Source of the DNA: Fen-1258 sp964449775
Lineage (GTDB): Bacteria; Bacteroidota; Ignavibacteria; Ignavibacteriales; Melioribacteraceae
Direction: 5' to 3'
DNA: 64,000 nt
Assembly (NCBI GenBank): GCA_964449775.1
Contig: CAYVBQ010000007.1
Coordinates: 1 to 64,000 of the forward strand
The notes beneath the pieces are model-generated. The model did not search any database and was not told where the DNA came from. It saw nothing but the letters and a program-made list of their open reading frames with translations. Within the stretch, counting starts at the first letter, position 1, and each line of letters opens with the position of its first letter. A program made the translations under genes and the position numbers. Below, one piece after another: positions 59,643 through 64,000 of this stretch.

Positions 59643-62121
59643 AAAGTGGCTAAAGCTTAGTCTAATCATTTTCCTTATAACATTAGCTGAAGTTTATCCG
59701 CAAGCGCAAAAGATTAATTACAAGATTCTCGGCATTTCTGTCGTTGGAAATAAATCCGCAGATGCCGCCACAATTATTGCAAATACAGGTTTGAAAGTTG
59801 GAGATGAAGTTTCCATACCCGGTGATCAGACAAACAATGCAATAAAACGGCTATGGAATTTGGGCATTTTTCAAGATGTTCAAATTATTATAGAAAAGAA
59901 AATTGATGATGGAATCTTTCTCCAATTAAGAATTCAAGAGTATCCACGCCTTGAAAAGATTGTTTTAATTGGCAATGATGAATTAAGCGAAGACAATATC
60001 AACAAAAAAATTAATATTGTTAGGGGACAAACTTTAAAACCCCAAGAGATAACCCGGCTCATCTCTAAAATAAAATCACTTTATGAGGAAGATGGTTATC
60101 TTAGTGCTACCATCACTCCAGAATACTACACTTTCTTTGAAGCGGATACTGTGGACGAGAAAGTAATTATTACGTGGCGAAATGAAAAAGATTTTTCGAA
60201 AGAATATAAAACCGATTATGAATTGGTAAAGAATTCCTCCATCAATTCAGTTGGCAAAATAAAAGATCGTACAGTCGTTCTACTTAATATCAAAGAGGGT
60301 GATGAAATAACAATCGAACGCATTAAATTCAACGGCAACAAAGCTTTTGAAGATGGCGATCTTATCAGTGAGTTCGATGAAACCAAAGAACCAAGGTGGT
60401 GGAAATTTTGGTCATCTCCAAAATACAAGAAAGATAAATTCGAAAAAGATAAAGATCTGTTAACAAAGTTTTATAGGAAGAATGGTTACAGAGATTTCGT
60501 TGTTCTCCGTGATAGTGTTGTTTTTTCAGAAGACAAAAAACATCTGGATGTAATTATTGATGTATATGAAGGTGAGCAATACAAAATTAGAAATCTCATC
60601 TGGGAGGGTAATTCAGTTTATCCATCCGAAGAATTAACCGCGCGCCTTGCTTTTAAGAATGGAGACACTTTCGATTTCGAAAAATTTAATCAAAATCTTC
60701 ACTATAACGAAAAACAATCTGATGTGTCCTCACTCTATCAGGACAATGGCTACCTCGGGTTTCAACTTGACGCCAAAGAGGAGAAAGTCGCAACGGACTC
60801 AATTGATATAAGAATAAAAATTAATGAGGGAAATCGTTTTAAGGTTGGCAAAGTGGATATCACTGGGAACGATAAAACAAAAGATAAAGTTATTCGTCGC
60901 GAACTTTACACAATTCCCGGAAATTATTTCAGCCGTTCATATATCTTGAGAAGTATACAACAACTCGCAAATCTTCAGTACTTCAATTCGGAAAGTCTTT
61001 ATAAGACCGGTGTTGATTACAGACCGGCAAACGACAGTATTGTTAATATTATTTATAAAGTAGAAGAAAAATCGAGCGATTACCTAAATGCTTCTATTGG
61101 TTACAGCGGTGCATTTGGTTTTAGCGGCGCTGTTGGTTTTACTCTATCAAATTTTTCGATTTCTGAACCGCTTAGTATGGGCGGCGGACAAATCCTAAAC
61201 TTCAACTGGCAGTTTGGTGTTGGAAATTTCTATAGAACTTTCTCACTCGGTTTTACCGAACCATGGTTTATGGATACACCAACCTCACTTGGTTTCGATG
61301 TTTTTGATACACGACAAAGATATGTATATGACCTGCAACAATCTGGAATTACTTTTAGAGTAGGAAAAAGATTAACATGGCCTGATGATTTCTTCTACGT
61401 ACAGGGTACAATGCGTTTTCAATATAACGATGTAATTGACGGAGCCGGATATTATCCGACCGGATTGTCACGTCAGTATACACTTGGTGCGGCTATTTCA
61501 AGAACAGATATTGATAATCCTATCTTCCCAACCCGCGGTTCAAAAATTAGTTTGAATGGTGAACTCTCCGGAGGACCATTCTTACCCGGGAATATAGACT
61601 ATTTCAAATTCTTATTTAAATCCGAATGGTACAGACCTTTATTTAGAAGCAATAGATTTGTACTTTATACTTCCGCTGAACTGGGTTATATCGGTGAGTT
61701 GAAAGATAATACTCCTATACAGCCATTTGAGTATTTTTATATGGGCGGCAATGGATTGATCATTGCAACAACATCACTACGCGGTTATGAGGATCGTAGC
61801 TTAGGCTTAAGAGACCCACTTACAAATAACGTAAGGGGTAGCAGTGTGATGGCAAAGTTTACAACAGAACTTAGGCTTGCACTTTCTATGGAACCAATTC
61901 CAATTTATTTACTTGCTTTTGCAGAGGCAGGTAATGTTTATTTGGATATCAAAAAAACCGATTTGTTCAATATGAAACGTTCCATAGGTATTGGTGCGAG
62001 AATTTTATTAAACCCGATTGGATTAATCGGTTTTGATTATGGATATGGATTTGACAGAAGAAGCGTTGACGGAAAGGATCCGCAATGGTTGTTCCACTTC
62101 CAATTCGGTAAAGGATTTTAA
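59623..62121 (+). CDS. bamA: Outer-membrane assembly factor BamA
   Basis: BamA inserts beta-barrel proteins into the outer membrane. From ATG 59623 the protein has 832 residues with a signal peptide (MIKHTPKKWLKLSLIIFLITLAEVYPQAQ). Five POTRA domains are recognisable as repeated V-G/N-x-x and RL-LG patterns, for example GNKSADAATIIANTGLKVGD and GNDKTKDKVIRRELYTIPGNYFSR. A 16-strand barrel follows, with VRGYEDRS-like LRGYEDRSLG near the end and the terminal phenylalanine (FGKGF). It overlaps the end of uppS; the ATG at 59539 would lie inside uppS coding sequence and is rejected. Confidence 0.95.
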   Translation: MIKHTPKKWLKLSLIIFLITLAEVYPQAQKINYKILGISVVGNKSADAATIIANTGLKVGDEVSIPGDQTNNAIKRLWNLGIFQDVQIIIEKKIDDGIFLQLRIQEYPRLEKIVLIGNDELSEDNINKKINIVRGQTLKPQEITRLISKIKSLYEEDGYLSATITPEYYTFFEADTVDEKVIITWRNEKDFSKEYKTDYELVKNSSINSVGKIKDRTVVLLNIKEGDEITIERIKFNGNKAFEDGDLISEFDETKEPRWWKFWSSPKYKKDKFEKDKDLLTKFYRKNGYRDFVVLRDSVVFSEDKKHLDVIIDVYEGEQYKIRNLIWEGNSVYPSEELTARLAFKNGDTFDFEKFNQNLHYNEKQSDVSSLYQDNGYLGFQLDAKEEKVATDSIDIRIKINEGNRFKVGKVDITGNDKTKDKVIRRELYTIPGNYFSRSYILRSIQQLANLQYFNSESLYKTGVDYRPANDSIVNIIYKVEEKSSDYLNASIGYSGAFGFSGAVGFTLSNFSISEPLSMGGGQILNFNWQFGVGNFYRTFSLGFTEPWFMDTPTSLGFDVFDTRQRYVYDLQQSGITFRVGKRLTWPDDFFYVQGTMRFQYNDVIDGAGYYPTGLSRQYTLGAAISRTDIDNPIFPTRGSKISLNGELSGGPFLPGNIDYFKFLFKSEWYRPLFRSNRFVLYTSAELGYIGELKDNTPIQPFEYFYMGGNGLIIATTSLRGYEDRSLGLRDPLTNNVRGSSVMAKFTTELRLALSMEPIPIYLLAFAEAGNVYLDIKKTDLFNMKRSIGIGARILLNPIGLIGFDYGYGFDRRSVDGKDPQWLFHFQFGKGF

Positions 62122-62144
62122 CAAACATTAAAAAAGAGGTATAC

Positions 62145-62678
62145 GTGAAAAGATTAATCTTACTTGCATTAATTGTTTTTTCTACAACACTTGCTGCGCA
62201 AACCCAGACAGCACCCTTGAAGATTGGTTATGTTGATTCTGAAGTTATTCTTGCTCAATTTCCAGAGGCAATAAAAGCAAAAAGTGATCTTGAAGGAATG
62301 GTTACTAAATGGCAAAAAGACTTAGACAGCATGAAAATCGATATCCAGAAAATATCTGAAGATTATCAGAAACAAGCAAAAACAATAAAGCCCGAAGATG
62401 CTCAAAAGGCGGAAGCAAAGTATACAGAGAAGGTTCAAAAAGCTCAGTTGTATCAAGATCAGAAATTCAAACAGCCGAATGGCGAGTATTTCCAAAAACA
62501 AGACCAACTAATGAAACCTGTTAAAGATAGAATCTTTAAAGCTATTGATGAAGTCTCTAAAGAAGAGAATATGCAATTCGTTTTTGATAAAGCGGGCGAA
62601 GTTATTCTTCTTAAAGCTGATCCTCAGTTCGACATTACTTATAAAGTTCTCGATCTCCTTAAACGAGGTAAAAAATAA
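62145..62678 (+). CDS. OmpH/Skp-family periplasmic chaperone (copy 1)
   Basis: Skp trimers carry unfolded outer-membrane proteins to BamA. The 177-residue protein has a signal peptide ending AAQTQ, then LKIGYVDSEVILAQFPEAIKA, a long coiled coil (about residues 45-115), and the C-terminal QFVFDKAGEVILLKADPQFDITYKVLDLL typical of the family. It lies directly after bamA. Confidence 0.92.
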   Translation: MKRLILLALIVFSTTLAAQTQTAPLKIGYVDSEVILAQFPEAIKAKSDLEGMVTKWQKDLDSMKIDIQKISEDYQKQAKTIKPEDAQKAEAKYTEKVQKAQLYQDQKFKQPNGEYFQKQDQLMKPVKDRIFKAIDEVSKEENMQFVFDKAGEVILLKADPQFDITYKVLDLLKRGKK

Positions 62679-62694
62679 TTACCGGAGTTAAACA

Positions 62695-63210
62695 ATGAAA
62701 AAGATCGGATTTGGTTTATTGCTAATTTTGTTTGCCGCTTTCACGCAAACACTCAACGCTCAGTTGAAAATTGGTTACGTTGACAGCGACACAATAATGA
62801 AGCAGCTTCCTGATGCTCAGGACGCGCAAAAGAAACTTGACGCAATCATCAAAGAATGGCAAGAAGAACTTTCTAAAATGGAAAGAGATTGGAAAGCCAA
62901 GTATGATGATTATGACAAACGTAAATTGATTTTGAGCGAACAGAAACGTGTTGAGATCGAAAAAGAATTGGTTACCATGGAAGATCAAGTTTCCAAATAT
63001 CGTCAGGACAAATTTGGCGTGAAGGGTGAACTCTTTCAAAAGCAAGAAGAATTTATGAAACCAATCCAGAATAGAATTTTTACCGTGATACAACAAATTG
63101 CTAAAGACAATGATTATGATTTTGTTTTTGATAGAAGCGGTGATATTATGTTCCTATATGCAAAAGAAGAATTCGATCTGACGAAAGAGGTTATCGAAAA
63201 ACTTAAGTGA
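62695..63210 (+). CDS. OmpH/Skp-family periplasmic chaperone (copy 2)
   Basis: The 171-residue paralogue begins with a signal peptide (to LNAQ) and LKIGYVDSDTIMKQLPDAQDA. Its coiled coil is longer and more charged than in copy 1, and it ends YDFVFDRSGDIMFLYAKEEFDLTKEVIEKL. It starts 16 bases after copy 1. Tandem skp-like genes between bamA and lpxD are frequent in Bacteroidota and relatives. Confidence 0.92.
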   Translation: MKKIGFGLLLILFAAFTQTLNAQLKIGYVDSDTIMKQLPDAQDAQKKLDAIIKEWQEELSKMERDWKAKYDDYDKRKLILSEQKRVEIEKELVTMEDQVSKYRQDKFGVKGELFQKQEEFMKPIQNRIFTVIQQIAKDNDYDFVFDRSGDIMFLYAKEEFDLTKEVIEKLK

Positions 63211-63216
63211 GAATTT

Positions 63217-64000
63217 ATGAAAATAAGTTTGAGAGCAGCCGCCGACTTTGTCGGCGGTGTTGTTACCGGCAACCCGGAAATTGAATTAAGCGGTCTGGCT
63301 AAGATCGAAGAAGCCAAAGAAGGAGATCTTACTTTTCTCTATTTACCCGCTTACCAAAAATTTCTTGATACTACAAAAGCATCCGCTGTTCTTATTAGTC
63401 CCGATTTTGAAAAGAGCCGGGCGGATATCAGCTACATCGAAGTAAAAAATCCAGCCGCGGCAATTCAAAAAATCATCATCTCATTTTTAAACCCAAAAAT
63501 AAAATTGTACGGAGTCGATCCCAGTGCAGATATTCATCCATCCGTTCAAATTGGTAAGAATGTTGGTATTGGTAAAAATGTTGTGATTGAAGAAGGCTGC
63601 AGCATTGGAGATGATACTGTAATTTTCCATAATACGGTTATTCTTGAGAAGGTGAAGATTGGCAACAATTGTTTGATCTATCCAAACGTTTCCATCCGAG
63701 AAAATTGTATACTCGGAAATAATGTTATCATCCATTCAAATACAGTAATCGGTTCGGACGGTTTTGGTTATATCCCCGATGAAAAAGGTGTTTACCTAAA
63801 AGTACCTCAGATTGGCAATGTTGTTATAGAAGATGATGTTGAACTTGGTTCAAATGTTTCGATCGATAGGGCGGCATTAGGATCAACCATAATCAAGAAA
63901 GGTGTAAAGATAGATAATCTGGTTCAAATAGCTCACAACGTTTCAATAGGTGAAAACACAGCCATTGCAGCACAAAGCGGCGTTGCCGGCAGTACGAAAA
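63217..64000 (+). CDS. lpxD: UDP-3-O-acyl-glucosamine N-acyltransferase LpxD (cut by window edge)
   Basis: LpxD adds the second acyl chain in lipid A synthesis. From ATG 63217 the visible 261 residues include the uridine-binding N-terminal domain (MKISLRAAADFVGGVVTGNPEIELSGLAKIEEA; FLYLPAYQKFL). Left-handed parallel beta-helix hexapeptides (VQIGKNVGIGKNVVIEEGCSIGD) and the catalytic-region histidine in VQIAHNVSIGENTAIAAQSGVAGS follow. About 80 residues are missing beyond the edge. Its presence implies lipopolysaccharide. Confidence 0.95.
   Translation, partial: MKISLRAAADFVGGVVTGNPEIELSGLAKIEEAKEGDLTFLYLPAYQKFLDTTKASAVLISPDFEKSRADISYIEVKNPAAAIQKIIISFLNPKIKLYGVDPSADIHPSVQIGKNVGIGKNVVIEEGCSIGDDTVIFHNTVILEKVKIGNNCLIYPNVSIRENCILGNNVIIHSNTVIGSDGFGYIPDEKGVYLKVPQIGNVVIEDDVELGSNVSIDRAALGSTIIKKGVKIDNLVQIAHNVSIGENTAIAAQSGVAGSTK

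Overview
The window is a low-GC bacterial chromosome segment. Its housekeeping proteins, gene order and E. coli-like promoters (TTGACA, about 17 bp, TATAAT-like) fit the Bacteroidota/Chlorobiota branch, most likely an Ignavibacteria-type organism. That assignment is inferred from general family resemblance and was not tested by any search. Outer-membrane biogenesis genes (bamA, two skp-like genes, lpxD, mlaE) show a Gram-negative envelope. TTG start codons are frequent, for example at deoB, one microcompartment gene, the M16 peptidase and uppS.

Layout. 1-2 kb: two microcompartment vertex-protein genes behind phosphopentomutase (deoB). 2-4.7 kb: a membrane GAF-GAF protein with a degenerate GGDEF domain, and engB. 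4.7-35.4 kb: an almost unbroken minus-strand block secE-nusG-rplKAJL-rpoBC-rpsLG-fusA-tuf-rpsJ through rplQ, i.e. the beta, str, S10, spc and alpha operons joined end to end, with a tRNA-Gln gene between rpsE and rplR. Upstream of secE lie tRNA-Trp, rpmG and tRNA-Thr, -Gly and -Tyr. 35.9-42.2 kb: comM, a three-gene fragment of complex I (nuoG, nuoH, nuoI) and an M16 peptidase.

42.2-53.2 kb is accessory DNA. It holds a DUF433 antitoxin with a nonsense-mutated toxin, an RHH/MazF toxin-antitoxin pair beside an aminotransferase, a large receiver/PEP-synthase-like protein, a GIY-YIG protein, an antitoxin remnant, a repeat lipoprotein, a small two-gene cassette between direct repeats, a copied gdhA tail and a broken YhcG-type nuclease, with several palindromic repeat elements.

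53.2-64 kb: gdhA, mlaE, a branched-chain aminotransferase gene (ilvE) behind what looks like a classical attenuator with an Ile/Leu/Val-rich leader peptide, lexA with an inverted-repeat operator candidate and two small co-transcribed genes, and the envelope operon uppS-bamA-skp-skp-lpxD, which runs off the right edge.

The most interesting signals are the ilvE attenuator, the lexA-linked WYL-like and unknown genes, the possible deoxynucleoside microcompartment locus, the tRNA inside the ribosomal protein operon, the receiver/PEP-synthase-like fusion and the cluster of decayed defence and toxin genes.
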